A stretch of DNA of 64,000 bases from contig NZ_CP011371.1 in NCBI RefSeq assembly GCF_001017435.1, forward strand, positions 124,001 through 188,000, read 5' to 3'. Both the position numbers and the translations under genes were made by a program. The stretch comes from Caldimonas brevitalea (GTDB lineage Bacteria; Pseudomonadota; Gammaproteobacteria; Burkholderiales; Burkholderiaceae_C). Below are positions 8,843 through 19,723 of this stretch, in pieces. The notes under the pieces are model-generated. The model worked only from the letters and a program-made list of their open reading frames with translations, was not told the DNA's origin and did not search any database. Every line of letters begins with the position of its first letter. Within the stretch, counting starts at the first letter, position 1.

Positions 8843-8985
8843 AGACACCGCGCCGGTCGCCGGCGCGAGCCGGGCGGCAGGGATGGCGATGGGCGAAGGC
8901 GTTTGACGCAGGGCGTTGCTGCGCCGCACAAGATGGCTCCGCCCACGCAGCAGGTCGTGGACGTGGACTCGCTCCTCGGGCTTTC

Positions 8986-9897
8986 TCAAAAATCCGGCGC
9001 AGTCCCGTCGCGGGCCACCGGCATGCACAGCTCGCACCGCACCCGCTCGGGTGACGGCATGGTTTGATCCGCCGCGTAGCGCTCGAAGAAGTGCCCGTCG
9101 CGCAGGGACATGCCGCCGTGCGGCAGCCAGTCCCGCAGCAGTTGGGTCCAGGCCGGCCCGACTGCCGCCCCGGGCCCTTCGAAATCGAGGCAGGCATACC
9201 AGCCCGCCGTGACGCGCTTGCGCGGTGCGCGCACTCGCGTGTCGGCCCAACCAAGCGGCAGGACCACACAGGCGTCGAAACGGCAGCGGGACGGCGCCGT
9301 GATGTCCGGATCGTCCAGTCCCATGCCGATCAGGGGATGCCCGGCCAGCCCCAGCTCGGCTATCCACGGCACGAAGCGAGCCCAAGCCGGGTCGACCACC
9401 TGGCCGTAGTCGCCGTGCACGCGCCAGTACAGCAATTCCATGTCGGGCAGCTGCTTCAGCTCGACACGGTAGCGGGGCAGCGGTGGCAGGGGACGCGTTC
9501 GGCTGCTCTCTCGCACCTCCCATTCGGCATGCCCGCCGTCGCGCCACTCGCTCGGGCTCATGCCGAAGTGGCGGCGAAACGCGCGCGCAAAGGCTTCACC
9601 CGATGCGAAGCCGCAGGCGAGCGCCAGCTCGGTGACACGCAACTGCGGTACATGCCGCAAGCGCGCGCCGGCGGCTTCGAGCCGACGCCGGCGCACGAAG
9701 TCTTGCAGCGTCTCGCCGGTCCACGCGCGAAACACGCGGTGGAAATGAAAGGGCGAGAAAGCCGCCAGCTCGGCCAGCGGCTCCAGGCGCAAATCGCCGT
9801 CGAGGTGGGCGTCGATGTGATCCAGCACCCGGTTGATGCGGCGGGTGTGGCTGTCGGAAGGGTCGGGGGGGTTCGTCGGCGTCGGCGGACGTGGCAT
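8986..9897 (-). CDS. AraC-family regulator with GyrI-like effector domain
   Basis: The protein has 303 residues. An N-terminal AraC double helix-turn-helix (about 17-115: INRVLDHIDAHLDGDLRLEPLAE, ACGFASGEAFARAFRRHFGMSPSEW) is followed by a GyrI-like/SOUL-type small-molecule binding domain (about 145-295) with the VHGDYGQV motif. Relatives such as Rob and BmrR-like regulators sense hydrophobic ligands and control efflux or stress genes. The start is the ATG at 9897, 23 bp after the rodA stop on the same strand; the frame stays open further upstream but overlaps rodA. The convergent MATE gene next door is a plausible target, though that is only inference from position. Confidence 0.88.
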   Translation of the reverse strand: MPRPPTPTNPPDPSDSHTRRINRVLDHIDAHLDGDLRLEPLAELAAFSPFHFHRVFRAWTGETLQDFVRRRRLEAAGARLRHVPQLRVTELALACGFASGEAFARAFRRHFGMSPSEWRDGGHAEWEVRESSRTRPLPPLPRYRVELKQLPDMELLYWRVHGDYGQVVDPAWARFVPWIAELGLAGHPLIGMGLDDPDITAPSRCRFDACVVLPLGWADTRVRAPRKRVTAGWYACLDFEGPGAAVGPAWTQLLRDWLPHGGMSLRDGHFFERYAADQTMPSPERVRCELCMPVARDGTAPDF

Positions 9898-9920
9898 GGT
9901 GGTCGGCGGGCGCGGCAGGC

Positions 9921-11078
9921 TCAAGACACCATCATGCGCCGGCTCTTCGCGATCGACATCAGGATGCCGATGCCCAGCCCCAGTGTCACCATCGCCGTGC
10001 CCCCGTAGCTGATGAAGGGCAGCGGCACGCCCACCACGGGCAGGATGCCGCTGACCATGCCCATGTTCACGAAGGCGTAGGTGAAAAAGCTGAGTGACGT
10101 CGCACCGGCGAGTAGCCGCGAGAACAGCGTCGGCGCGTCGCTGGCGATCATCAGCCCGCGGAAGATCAGGAAGGTGAAGCCGAGCAGCAGCAACACCCCG
10201 CCGACCAGGCCGAACTCTTCGGAATAGGCAGCGAAGATGAAATCGGTGGTGCGCTCGGGAATGAACTCGAGGTGGGTCTGCGTGCCCTTCATGAAACCCT
10301 TGCCGTGCACGCCGCCCGAGCCGATCGCGATCATGCCCTGCAGCGTGTGGAAGCCCTTGCCGAGCGGGTCCTTGGTCGGGTCGAGCAAGGTGCAGACGCG
10401 GCCCTTCTGGTAGCTGTGCAGGACCGGCCAATCGACCTCGGGCTGGCAGATGCGCTCTTCCGAGAGCACCAGCGCGGTGATCGCGATGGCGCCGCCGCTG
10501 AGCACCGGGATGATCAGCTTCCACGACAGCCCGGCGAAGAAAATCACGTACAGCCCGCCCGACAGCACCAGCAGCGCGGTGCCCAGGTCCGGCTGTTTCA
10601 TGATCAGCCCAACCGGCACCGCCAGCAGCATCACGGCGACGAGGAAGTCGGGCACCCGCAGCTGGCCCTCACGACGCTGGAACCACCAGGCCAGCATCAG
10701 CGGCAGCGCGATCTTGAGCAGCTCGCTCGGCTGGATCACCGTCACGCCGATGTTGAGCCAGCGGGTGGCGCCTTTGCGCGTGATGCCGGCGAACTCGACG
10801 CCGAGCAGCAACAGCACGCCGGCGACATACAGCGGCACGGCGATGGCCATCAGACGCTGCGGCGGGATCTGCGCGACGACGAACACCACACTCGCTGCGA
10901 TCAGCATGTTGCGGCCGTGGTCCACGAAGCGCGTGCCGTGGTCGAAGCCCGCCGAGTACATGATCAGCAGACCGGCGCCGCACAAGGCCAACAAGGCCAG
11001 CGCGAGCCAGCCGTCGAAGCCCAGGAACAGCGGCTTGGTGCGTTGCCAGAGCGACGGCTTCTTGAAGGCGACGTTCAT
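9921..11078 (-). CDS. rodA: Peptidoglycan glycosyltransferase RodA
   Basis: RodA is the SEDS-family glycosyltransferase of the elongasome; it polymerises lipid II in the inner membrane together with PBP2. The product is 385 residues with about ten membrane segments. Family motifs visible are the KQPDLGTA stretch, the loop with GKGFHTLQGMIAIGSGG, EFIPERTTDFIFA, and the C-terminal GVPLPFISYGGTA. The start at 11078 overlaps the mrdA stop in an ATGA, showing translational coupling. The cluster mreB-mreC-mreD-mrdA-rodA is read right to left. Confidence 0.97.
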   Translation of the reverse strand: MNVAFKKPSLWQRTKPLFLGFDGWLALALLALCGAGLLIMYSAGFDHGTRFVDHGRNMLIAASVVFVVAQIPPQRLMAIAVPLYVAGVLLLLGVEFAGITRKGATRWLNIGVTVIQPSELLKIALPLMLAWWFQRREGQLRVPDFLVAVMLLAVPVGLIMKQPDLGTALLVLSGGLYVIFFAGLSWKLIIPVLSGGAIAITALVLSEERICQPEVDWPVLHSYQKGRVCTLLDPTKDPLGKGFHTLQGMIAIGSGGVHGKGFMKGTQTHLEFIPERTTDFIFAAYSEEFGLVGGVLLLLGFTFLIFRGLMIASDAPTLFSRLLAGATSLSFFTYAFVNMGMVSGILPVVGVPLPFISYGGTAMVTLGLGIGILMSIAKSRRMMVS

Positions 11079-13315
11079 CGCACCTCCACGATCGGCAGGG
11101 TGGGAGACGGCTCGCGCGCCGGTACCGGCACGGGGGACGGTGCCGGCGTCGGTGCGGGCGGCAGCGGGCTGCCGGGGCGCGGTGCTGCCGGCTTGTCGGG
11201 CAGAGGCGGTGCGGATTCGCTCGGCAGGGGCGCCGAGCCGGCCGCGGCTGGTGCGCTGGCGGGGGCGCTTGCCGGCGTCGTCGCGATCGCGGGGGCAGCG
11301 GTGCCGCTGGGCACCACTGCCGGCGCTGCGGTGGGCGCCGGGGCGCTGGCGCCGGTGGACGGCACGGCGGCGACCGCAGCCGGCAGGGCCACCTGCGCCG
11401 CGAGACGCGGGGTGCCGATGGGCGCCGAGGTTTCGCTGCGTTGCGACGCGGCGATGTCTTCTTCGCTCGGATAGACGCCGCTCAACCAGTAGTCGAGCAC
11501 GCGGCGCGCGATCGGGGCCGCCGCCTGCGCGCCGAAGCCGGCGTTCTCGACGATGACCGCCAGTGCGATCTTCGGGTCGTCCACCGGTGCGAAGGCCGTG
11601 TAGAGCGAGTGGTCGCGCAGGTACTCGGCCAGGCGCGACGCGTTGTACTTTTCGTTCTGGCGCACGCCGACAGCCTGCGCGGTGCCGGTCTTGCCGCCGC
11701 TCTGGTAGGGCGCCCCCATGAAGACACGGGTGGAGGTGCCCTCTTGCGTCACGCCGTACATGGCCCGGCGGATCACGTCGACGTGCTCGGGTTTCAGGTC
11801 GAGCGGCTCGATGTGTTCGACACCCACCGCCCGGCGCTCGCGGCTGACCACGTCGCGGATCTCGCGCACCAGGTGCGGTCGATGCCGCTCGCCCCCGGCC
11901 ACCAGCGTCGCCATCGCGTTCGCCAGCTGCAGCATCGTGAAGTTGTTGTAGCCCTGGCCGATGCCCAGCGAGATGGTTTCGCCGGCATACCATTTCTGCT
12001 GCTCGGGGCGCTTGTAGGCTTTGCGCTTCCACGCGGTGGACGGCAGCACCCCGCGCACCTCACCCTCGATGTCGATGCCGGTCAGCTGGCCGAAGCCGAA
12101 CGGGGCCAGCTGCTCGTACATCAGGTCGACGCCCATCTCGTTGGCCAGCGAGTAGTAGTAGACGTTGCTCGATTTGACGATGGAGCGGTGCATGTCGACC
12201 ATGCCGAGGCCACCGTCGCCGTGGCTGCGGAAGCGGTGGTTGCCGAACATGAACGAACCACCGTCGAAGATGACCTGGTGCGGGCCGCGCTTGCCCGAGT
12301 TGAGCGCCGCCATCGCCATGAAGGGCTTGAAGGTCGAGCCCGGCGGATAGGTGCCGCGCAAGGCGCGGTTCAGCAGCGGCTTGTCGATCGACTCGTTGAG
12401 CGCTTTCCAGTTCTCGACGTCGATGCCGTCGACGAACAGATTGGGGTCGAAGCTGGGCTTGCTGACGAAGGCCAGCACCTCGCCGGTCTTGGGGTCGATG
12501 GCCACCAGCGCCCCGCGGCGGTTGCCGTACAGCTGCTCCACCAGGGCCTGCAGCTTGATGTCGATCGACAGCACCACGGTGTTGCCCGGCGTGGCCGGGC
12601 TGGAACGCAGCCGCCGCACCGCCCGCCCGCCGGCGCTGGTCTCGACTTCCTCGAAGCCGGTGACGCCGTGCAGCTCGCGCTCGTAGCTCTGCTCGATGCC
12701 CAGCTTGCCGATGTAGTCGGTGCCCCGGTAGTTGGCGGCGTCTTCCGACTCGTCGATCTTTTCCTTCTCGGCCTGGTTGATGCGGCCGATGTAGCCGATC
12801 ACATGCGCGCCGACCTCACCCAGCGGATAGTTGCGGAACAGCCGCGCCTTGATGTCGACGCCCGGGAAGCGGTAGCGCTGCACCGCAAAACGTGCCACCT
12901 CCTCGTCGCTGAGCCGGGTGCGCAGCGGCAGCGACTCGAAGCTCTTCGAGTCCTCCATCAGCCGCTTGAAGCGGCGCCGGTCGGCTGCAGAGACGTTGAC
13001 CACCTGCGCCAGCTCGTCGATGGTCGCGTCCAGGTCGGCCAGCTTCGACGGCGTCAGCTCCAGCGTGTAGGCCGAGTAATTGTTGGCGAGCACGACGCCG
13101 TTGCGGTCGAGGATCAGCCCGCGGTTGGGCACGATGGGCACCACCGAAATGCGGTTGTTCTCGGCCCGCGTCGACAGCTCGTCGTAGCGCAGCACCTGCA
13201 GATAGGCGAGGCGGGCGAACACCAGGCCGAAGCCCAGCAGCACCATCGCAGCGGCGAACAGCACCCTCGCGCGAAAGCGCGACAGCTCGAGTTCGACGTT
13301 TTTCAGTTCGGTCAT
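11075..13315 (-). CDS. mrdA: Penicillin-binding protein 2 (transpeptidase MrdA) with long Pro/Ala tail
   Basis: PBP2 crosslinks peptidoglycan during cell elongation. The 746-residue product has one N-terminal membrane helix (about 17-40), a pedestal/dimerisation domain, and a transpeptidase domain with the three catalytic motifs S327-T-F-K330, S382-S-N384 and K542-T-G544. Typical PBP2 proteins have about 610-680 residues. The surplus is a low-complexity tail of about 110 residues after the folded domain, dominated by Pro, Ala and Ser, which should sit in the periplasm. The stop overlaps the rodA start. The mreD stop lies 41 bp upstream of the ATG. Confidence 0.97.
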   Translation of the reverse strand: MTELKNVELELSRFRARVLFAAAMVLLGFGLVFARLAYLQVLRYDELSTRAENNRISVVPIVPNRGLILDRNGVVLANNYSAYTLELTPSKLADLDATIDELAQVVNVSAADRRRFKRLMEDSKSFESLPLRTRLSDEEVARFAVQRYRFPGVDIKARLFRNYPLGEVGAHVIGYIGRINQAEKEKIDESEDAANYRGTDYIGKLGIEQSYERELHGVTGFEEVETSAGGRAVRRLRSSPATPGNTVVLSIDIKLQALVEQLYGNRRGALVAIDPKTGEVLAFVSKPSFDPNLFVDGIDVENWKALNESIDKPLLNRALRGTYPPGSTFKPFMAMAALNSGKRGPHQVIFDGGSFMFGNHRFRSHGDGGLGMVDMHRSIVKSSNVYYYSLANEMGVDLMYEQLAPFGFGQLTGIDIEGEVRGVLPSTAWKRKAYKRPEQQKWYAGETISLGIGQGYNNFTMLQLANAMATLVAGGERHRPHLVREIRDVVSRERRAVGVEHIEPLDLKPEHVDVIRRAMYGVTQEGTSTRVFMGAPYQSGGKTGTAQAVGVRQNEKYNASRLAEYLRDHSLYTAFAPVDDPKIALAVIVENAGFGAQAAAPIARRVLDYWLSGVYPSEEDIAASQRSETSAPIGTPRLAAQVALPAAVAAVPSTGASAPAPTAAPAVVPSGTAAPAIATTPASAPASAPAAAGSAPLPSESAPPLPDKPAAPRPGSPLPPAPTPAPSPVPVPAREPSPTLPIVEVR

Positions 13316-13356
13316 CGGGGGACTACTCGCCCTTCAAGCCTCGGGCGCGGGCGCAC

Positions 13357-13875
13357 TTACAGCGGGCGGTTCTGGTCGGGGTCGGGCGGCCGCCGCTGCG
13401 GGGCCAGCAACAACCAGGTGGCGATGGGCCACAGCAGTGCTTCGAATACCGGTGCCAGCAGCAGTTCCCAGCCGGGAAACACGTCGCCGGCAATCAGTCG
13501 AATCAGCACGGAAACCGCGTGCGCCGCAAAAAACAGCGGCAGGATCTGTACCGCCTGCGACAGCGTCGGGAACCACAGCAGCCGCCGGTGGATGGTGATC
13601 GCGAAATAACTCAGCAGTGTGTAGGCCAGTGCATGTTGGCCCAGCAAGGCGGCCTGGTGCACATCCATCATCACGCCGAAGGTGAAGGCGGCGCCGACAC
13701 CGACGCGGCGCGGCTGGTGCACATTCCAGAACACCAGCGTCAGCGCGAGCAGGTCGGGCATCGACGTGCTCTTGCCCATCGGCACCAGGTTGACCGCAAA
13801 CGCGGCCAGCAGCGACAGCCAGATGAAGACGGGGTTGACCGGCAACAGCAGCTGGTCGGAGCCACGCGGCATCAT
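13357..13875 (-). CDS. mreD: Rod shape-determining protein MreD
   Basis: This is a small integral membrane protein of 172 residues with about five hydrophobic helices, part of the MreBCD elongation complex. The N-terminus PVNPVFIWLSLLAAF and the central FGVMMDV(H) loop are typical of the family. Its ATG overlaps the mreC stop in an ATGA, and mrdA follows closely. MreD sequences are poorly conserved, so the assignment leans on context, which is unambiguous here. Confidence 0.93.
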   Translation of the reverse strand: MMPRGSDQLLLPVNPVFIWLSLLAAFAVNLVPMGKSTSMPDLLALTLVFWNVHQPRRVGVGAAFTFGVMMDVHQAALLGQHALAYTLLSYFAITIHRRLLWFPTLSQAVQILPLFFAAHAVSVLIRLIAGDVFPGWELLLAPVFEALLWPIATWLLLAPQRRPPDPDQNRPL

Positions 13876-14834
13876 CGGGCAGGTCCTTTCCTGGCAGGCG
13901 CCGAGGCCGCCGCCTTGGGCGCGGACGCGGCGGGCGGCGGTGTTGCGGCAGCCGCCGGCTCGGGCTGCGGCCGCGGCGGCAAGGTGTCGCCCACCGGTTG
14001 CAGCACCAGCACGTGGCGGGCGCTGGTCGGCGCGCTGACGGGAGTCAGCACGATCTTGGCGAAGGCCGAATCGGCGCGTCGGTCGACCTTGGCGACCCGG
14101 GCCACCGGCAGGCCGGGCGGGTAGACGCCGTCGACGCCGGAGGTGCTCAACAGGTCGCCTTCCTGCACGTCGGCATTGGCTGCCATGAAGCGCAGTTCCA
14201 TCGCGTCGTTGACGGCGTCGCCGTAGGCGATGCCGCGGGCCGAGGTGCGCACGTTGAGCGTCGGGATCACGGCGTCCTTGTCGGTCAGCAGGGTGACCTC
14301 GGACGCCAGCGGATAGACGCGGGTCACCTGCCCCAGCACGCCGGTCTCGTCGATCACCGGCGAGCCCCGCACGACCCCCTGGGCGCTGCCGAGGTCGATC
14401 ACCACCTTGCGGCTGTACGGGTCGGGCGCGTCGTACAGCACCTCAGCCGCCCGTGTCTTGGCCGGCAGCGCGGGGCGCAGTTCCAGCATCGCGCGCAGCC
14501 GCGCGTTTTCTTTCTCGAGCAACTCGACGCGCGCCACCCGCATCGCCTGTTCCGACAGCTGGCGCTGCGCGGCGGCCTCTTTGGCGCGGGCCTCGTTCAG
14601 GCCGCGCACGTAGTCACCGCCGGTGCGCGCGGTTTCGACCGGCACCAGCAAGGCCCGCTGGGCCGGGTGCAGCACCGTGGCCACCACCGCGCGCAGCGGC
14701 TGGGTCAGGTTGAGCCGCGTGTCGGCCACCATCAGGAAGAAGGCGAGCGCCGAGAAAAACATCAGACGCGTCAGCGCCGACGGCCCTTGCTTGAAGAAGG
14801 GCGGCGGCGTGCGGTCGAGAGTGCCGAGTGGCAT
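13872..14834 (-). CDS. mreC: Rod shape-determining protein MreC
   Basis: MreC is a periplasmic scaffold anchored by one N-terminal helix (about 22-40). A coiled coil follows (about 75-118, rich in Ala, Glu and Arg), then the beta-rich MreC core (RKVVIDLGSAQGV, GVLGQV, VTLLTDKD, STSGVDGVYPPGLPV). The product is 320 residues, ending in a low-complexity Pro/Ala tail of about 45 residues comparable to the one on PBP2. MreC links MreB filaments to PBP2 and RodA. A 184-bp gap separates it from mreB, and mreD overlaps its stop. Confidence 0.96.
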   Translation of the reverse strand: MPLGTLDRTPPPFFKQGPSALTRLMFFSALAFFLMVADTRLNLTQPLRAVVATVLHPAQRALLVPVETARTGGDYVRGLNEARAKEAAAQRQLSEQAMRVARVELLEKENARLRAMLELRPALPAKTRAAEVLYDAPDPYSRKVVIDLGSAQGVVRGSPVIDETGVLGQVTRVYPLASEVTLLTDKDAVIPTLNVRTSARGIAYGDAVNDAMELRFMAANADVQEGDLLSTSGVDGVYPPGLPVARVAKVDRRADSAFAKIVLTPVSAPTSARHVLVLQPVGDTLPPRPQPEPAAAATPPPAASAPKAAASAPARKGPAR

Positions 14835-15018
14835 GGCAGCAGCAGGCAGGTCAGGCAGTGCGGCGCCGGGTGGCGACGCTCACGACGCAAAAATCCAAGG
14901 TGGCCAGCCCGTGCGGCGACGGGGCGTCGGTCCGGTGTACGAGCCGCGCACCCGTACCGGAGTTCCGCCGGCCGGGGCAGACGGGCTCGTCAACAAGCAT
15001 ACGGCTCGAACGGGTTCA

Positions 15019-16071
<1,053 letters not shown>

Positions 16072-16274
16072 TCAAAGTCCGCCCTGGCTGTGAGCAACTG
16101 GCATTGCAGCCGGGGGGACGAAGGATTTTTCGGGTTTTCTCCGGGACCGCTCCAGGGCACGTCGAAGGTGTCCTTTTGCGCGCTTTTCAGCACGAAACCG
16201 GCGCTGATCGCGCAGACGGGGGTGGCGGGGCGACCCCCAAAGCGTAGCGACCTGGCCGGCTGTGGATAACGCGC

Positions 16275-16280
16275 GATAAT
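16275..16280 (+). promoter_or_regulatory. Possible -10 element for gatCAB
   Basis: GATAAT at this position matches five of six bases of the sigma-70 -10 consensus and lies 58 bp before the gatC start. The matching -35 region is weak, so this is a tentative call. Confidence 0.3.
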
Positions 16281-16337
16281 ACCCGATCCCACCCGCGCCG
16301 ATCCTTGCGGGAACCACCCAAAAACGAACTAATTTAC

Positions 16338-16637
16338 ATGGCACTGACTTCCGAAGACGTCGGCCGTATCGCCCACCTCGCCCGGCTGGAGCTGAGCGGC
16401 GAAGAACAAGCGGCGATGCTGCATCAGCTCAACGATTTCTTCTCCATCGTCGAACGCATGCGCGCGGTCGACACCAGCGGTGTGGAACCGCTCTACACCC
16501 CCCTGTCGGCGGTTCAAGAGGTGGCCTTGCGGCTGCGCGAAGACGTCGTCACCGAGGCCGACCAGCGTGACGCCAACCAGCGCAGCGCCCCGGCGGTCGA
16601 AGACGGCCTGTTCCTGGTGCCCCAGGTCATCGAGTGA
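16338..16637 (+). CDS. gatC: Asp/Glu-tRNA amidotransferase subunit C
   Basis: GatC is the small stabilising subunit of the GatCAB complex, which converts Glu-tRNA(Gln) and Asp-tRNA(Asn) to the amidated forms. The product is 99 residues with the family pattern: [13 protein letters not shown] at the N-terminus, a helix ending in [12 protein letters not shown], and LREDVVTE before the C-terminal FLVPQVIE. I chose the ATG at 16338 because an upstream GTG/ATG-type start in the same frame adds only unconserved residues. It opens the gatCAB operon. Confidence 0.97.
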   Translation: MALTSEDVGRIAHLARLELSGEEQAAMLHQLNDFFSIVERMRAVDTSGVEPLYTPLSAVQEVALRLREDVVTEADQRDANQRSAPAVEDGLFLVPQVIE

Positions 16638-16648
16638 GGCGCCCGACC

Positions 16649-18130
16649 ATGGACCTGCACCACCTGGGCGTGGCCGAACTGGCCCGCCAACTCGAGGCCC
16701 GCGCCGTCTCCAGCGTCGAACTGACGAAGCAACTGCTTGCACGGGTTGCCGCCCACGAACAGTTGGGCGCTTTCCTCTGCACCGACGAGGCCGTGGCCCT
16801 GCGCCAGGCCGAAGCCGCGGACGCCCGCCGCGCGCGTGGTGAGACGGGCCCGCTGCTGGGAGTGCCGATCGCGCACAAGGACATCTTCGTCACCCGCGAT
16901 TTCCCGACCACGGCCGCCTCGCGCATGCTCGACGGCTACCGCAGCCCGTTCGACGCCACCGTGGTCGACCAGCTCGCGCAGGCCGGCGCGGTGACGCTGG
17001 GCAAGCTCAATTGCGACGAATTTGCAATGGGCGGCAGTAACGAAAATTCCGCCTACCTCCCGGCCCGCAACCCCTGGAACACCGAGCGCATCCCCGGCGG
17101 CTCGTCGGGCGGCTCGGCCGTCGCGGTGGCCGCGCGCCTGGTGCCCGCCGCCACCGGCACCGACACCGGCGGCTCGGTGCGCCAGCCGGCGGCCTTGTGC
17201 AACGTCACCGGCATCAAGCCGACCTACGGCCGCTGCTCGCGCTACGGCATGATCGCCTTCGCGTCCAGCCTGGACCAGGCCGGCCCGCTGGCCCGCAGTG
17301 CAGAAGACTGTGCCGTGCTGTTGAGTGCGATGAGCGGCTTCGACCCGCGCGACGCCACCTCGGCCGACCGCCCCGCCGAAGACTACCGCGCCGCGCTCGT
17401 CGCGCCGCGCGCCGGCGCGACCGCGGGCCGCCCGCTGCAAGGCCTGCGCATCGGGCTGCCCAAAGAATTCTTCGGCGCCGGTGTGTCGGCCGACGTGGCC
17501 GACGCGGTGCGCCAGGCGCTGGCGGAATACGAAAAGCTGGGGGCGACCCTGGTGGAGGTGTCGCTGCCGCGCACAGAGCTGGCGATCCCGGTCTACTACA
17601 TCATCGCGCCGGCCGAGGCCAGCTCCAACCTGAGCCGTTACGACGGCGTGCGCTACGGGCACCGGGCGCAGGCATACGACGGCCTGCTCGAGATGTACAA
17701 GAAAACGCGCGCCGAAGGCTTCGGGCCGGAAGTGAAGCGCCGCATCATGATCGGCACCTACGTGCTGAGCCACGGCTATTACGACGCCTATTATTTGCAG
17801 GCGCAGAAGCTGCGCCGCATGATCGCCGACGATTTCCAGGCCGCCTTCCGGCAGTGCGACGTGATCGCCGGGCCGGTGTCGCCGACCGTGGCCTGGCCCA
17901 TCGGCGGCAAGACCGACCCGGTCGCCAACTACCTCGCCGACATCTTCACGCTGCCCGCCAGCCTAGCCGGGCTGCCGGGCATGAGCGTGCCGGCGGGTTT
18001 TGGCGAAGCCGGCTTGCCGGTCGGGCTGCAGCTGATCGGCAACTACTGGAAGGAAGGCGAGCTGCTGCACACCGCACACGCCTTGCAGCAGGCCACCGAC
18101 TGGCACCTCCGCGCACCGGAGGGCTTTTGA
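16649..18130 (+). CDS. gatA: Asp/Glu-tRNA amidotransferase subunit A (amidase)
   Basis: GatA is the glutaminase subunit of GatCAB and belongs to the amidase-signature family. The Ser-cisSer-Lys catalytic set is present: the Lys in AHKDIFVT, and the two Ser residues in GGSSGGSA and [10 protein letters not shown]. The ATG at 16649 gives 493 residues, matching the family. A GTG at 16634 overlapping the gatC stop would add five residues and is the alternative start. The gene is 1 bp from gatB, so the three subunits are made together. Confidence 0.97.
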   Translation: MDLHHLGVAELARQLEARAVSSVELTKQLLARVAAHEQLGAFLCTDEAVALRQAEAADARRARGETGPLLGVPIAHKDIFVTRDFPTTAASRMLDGYRSPFDATVVDQLAQAGAVTLGKLNCDEFAMGGSNENSAYLPARNPWNTERIPGGSSGGSAVAVAARLVPAATGTDTGGSVRQPAALCNVTGIKPTYGRCSRYGMIAFASSLDQAGPLARSAEDCAVLLSAMSGFDPRDATSADRPAEDYRAALVAPRAGATAGRPLQGLRIGLPKEFFGAGVSADVADAVRQALAEYEKLGATLVEVSLPRTELAIPVYYIIAPAEASSNLSRYDGVRYGHRAQAYDGLLEMYKKTRAEGFGPEVKRRIMIGTYVLSHGYYDAYYLQAQKLRRMIADDFQAAFRQCDVIAGPVSPTVAWPIGGKTDPVANYLADIFTLPASLAGLPGMSVPAGFGEAGLPVGLQLIGNYWKEGELLHTAHALQQATDWHLRAPEGF

Positions 18131-18131
18131 G

Positions 18132-19610
18132 ATGAGCAGCACCACCACCAGCACCACCGCCACGACCGCCAAGCTGGTGCGCGGGTATGAAGTCGTGATC
18201 GGCCTCGAAACCCACGCCCAGCTGTCCACCCGTTCCAAGATCTTCTCGGGCGCCAGCACCGAATTCGGCGCCGCGCCCAACACCCAGGCCAGCCCGGTCG
18301 ACCTGGCGCTGCCCGGCACGCTGCCGGTGATGAACAAGGCCGCCGTGGAGCGCGCGATCCGTTTCGGGCTCGCCGTGGGCGCCACCGTCGCGCCGCTGTC
18401 GATCTTCGCGCGCAAGAATTATTTCTACCCGGACCTGCCGAAGGGCTACCAGATCAGCCAATACGAGATCCCGGTGGTGCAAGGCGGGCTGATCGAGTTT
18501 TATGTCGGCGACGCCAAACACCAGGTGCGCCTGACCCGCGCCCACCTGGAAGAAGACGCCGGCAAGTCGCTGCACGAGGACTACCACGGCCAGACCGGCA
18601 TCGACCTCAACCGCGCCGGCACGCCGCTGCTCGAGATCGTGTCCGAGCCCGACATGCGCAGCAGCATCGAGGCCACCGAGTACGCGAAGGCACTGCACGC
18701 GCTGGTGGTGTGGCTGGGCATATGCGACGGCAACATGCAGGAAGGTTCGTTCCGCTGCGACGCCAACGTCTCGGTGCGCAAGCCGGGCGCACCGTACGGC
18801 ACCCGGCGTGAGATCAAGAACCTGAACAGCTTCCGCTTCCTGCAGCAGGCCATCGACTACGAGATCCAGTGGCAGATCGACGAGATCGAGGAAGGCCGCA
18901 AGATCCAGCAGGCGACGGTGCTGTTCAACCCCGACTCCGGGGAAACCCGCGCCATGCGGACCAAGGAAGACGCGCACGACTACCGCTACTTCCCCGACCC
19001 CGACCTGCCGCCGCTGGTGATCGCGCCCGAGTGGGTCGAGCGGGTGCGCGGCGAGATGCCCGAGTTGCCGCGCGTGATGGCCGAACGGTTCCAGCGCGAC
19101 TATGCGCTGCCGGCCTACGACGCGACGATGATGACGCAGAGCAAGGACTTCGGCGCTTACTTCGAGCAGGCCGCCAAGGCTTGCGGGCAGCCCAAGCTGG
19201 TGGCCAACTGGCTGATGGGCGAGGTGTCGCGCCGGCTGAACGCCGAAGGCAAGGCGTTGGCCGACAGCCCGGTGGATGCGCCGACCCTGGCGCGCATGAT
19301 CGGGCGGATTGCCGACGGCACGATCTCGAACAACGGCGCCAAGCAGGTGTTCGAGGCCTTGTGGTCCGGCGAGGGTGTCGACGTCGACGTCGTCATCGAG
19401 TCGAAGGGGCTGAAACAGATGTCCGACACCGGCGCGCTCGAAGCCATCCTCGACGAAGTGCTGGCGAACAACGCCAAGTCGGTCGAGGAGTTCCGTGCCG
19501 GCAAGGAAAAGGCCTTCAACGCCTTGGTCGGCCAGGCGATGAAGGCGACCAAGGGCAAGGCCAATCCGGCACAGGTGAACGAGTTGCTGAAGAAGAAACT
19601 CGGGGCCTGA
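18132..19610 (+). CDS. gatB: Asp/Glu-tRNA amidotransferase subunit B
   Basis: GatB binds the misacylated tRNA and performs phosphorylation and amidation of the amino acid. The 492-residue product has the catalytic cradle domain ([58 protein letters not shown]) and a C-terminal helical YqeY-like domain that ends in [13 protein letters not shown]. The first 14 residues are a Ser/Thr-rich extension before the conserved core. It is the last gene of the gatCAB operon. Confidence 0.98.
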   Translation: MSSTTTSTTATTAKLVRGYEVVIGLETHAQLSTRSKIFSGASTEFGAAPNTQASPVDLALPGTLPVMNKAAVERAIRFGLAVGATVAPLSIFARKNYFYPDLPKGYQISQYEIPVVQGGLIEFYVGDAKHQVRLTRAHLEEDAGKSLHEDYHGQTGIDLNRAGTPLLEIVSEPDMRSSIEATEYAKALHALVVWLGICDGNMQEGSFRCDANVSVRKPGAPYGTRREIKNLNSFRFLQQAIDYEIQWQIDEIEEGRKIQQATVLFNPDSGETRAMRTKEDAHDYRYFPDPDLPPLVIAPEWVERVRGEMPELPRVMAERFQRDYALPAYDATMMTQSKDFGAYFEQAAKACGQPKLVANWLMGEVSRRLNAEGKALADSPVDAPTLARMIGRIADGTISNNGAKQVFEALWSGEGVDVDVVIESKGLKQMSDTGALEAILDEVLANNAKSVEEFRAGKEKAFNALVGQAMKATKGKANPAQVNELLKKKLGA

Positions 19611-19627
19611 GCGGGCGCGACGCCCGC
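19611..19627 (+). terminator. GC-rich hairpin directly after gatB
   Basis: A 7-bp stem (GCGGGCG with CGCCCGC, loop CGA) starts at the base after the gatB stop. It lacks a U-tract, so it is only a weak terminator candidate for the operon; more GC dyads follow to about 19665. Confidence 0.35.
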
Positions 19628-19723
19628 GGCGGCTGTCCGCCCCGGGCGGCCGCGGCAAGGCGGCGAAAAGCGACGGTCAGCCCTTACTTCGGTTGCCGCT
19701 TCGTGGGGCCGGCTGGCACCGTG

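Noticed and set aside
7451..9547. A 698-residue minus-strand frame over the MATE and AraC region
   Set aside because: The composition (Gln, His, Arg and Pro-rich) is that of a high-GC antisense frame. The plus-strand MATE protein and the minus-strand AraC protein explain the same bases with family motifs.
11441..13609. A 722-residue plus-strand frame over mrdA and mreD
   Set aside because: It is antisense to PBP2 and MreD, whose catalytic motifs and gene order are clear.
16514..17773. A 419-residue minus-strand frame over gatA
   Set aside because: It is a shadow of gatA in the opposite strand with no recognisable domain.
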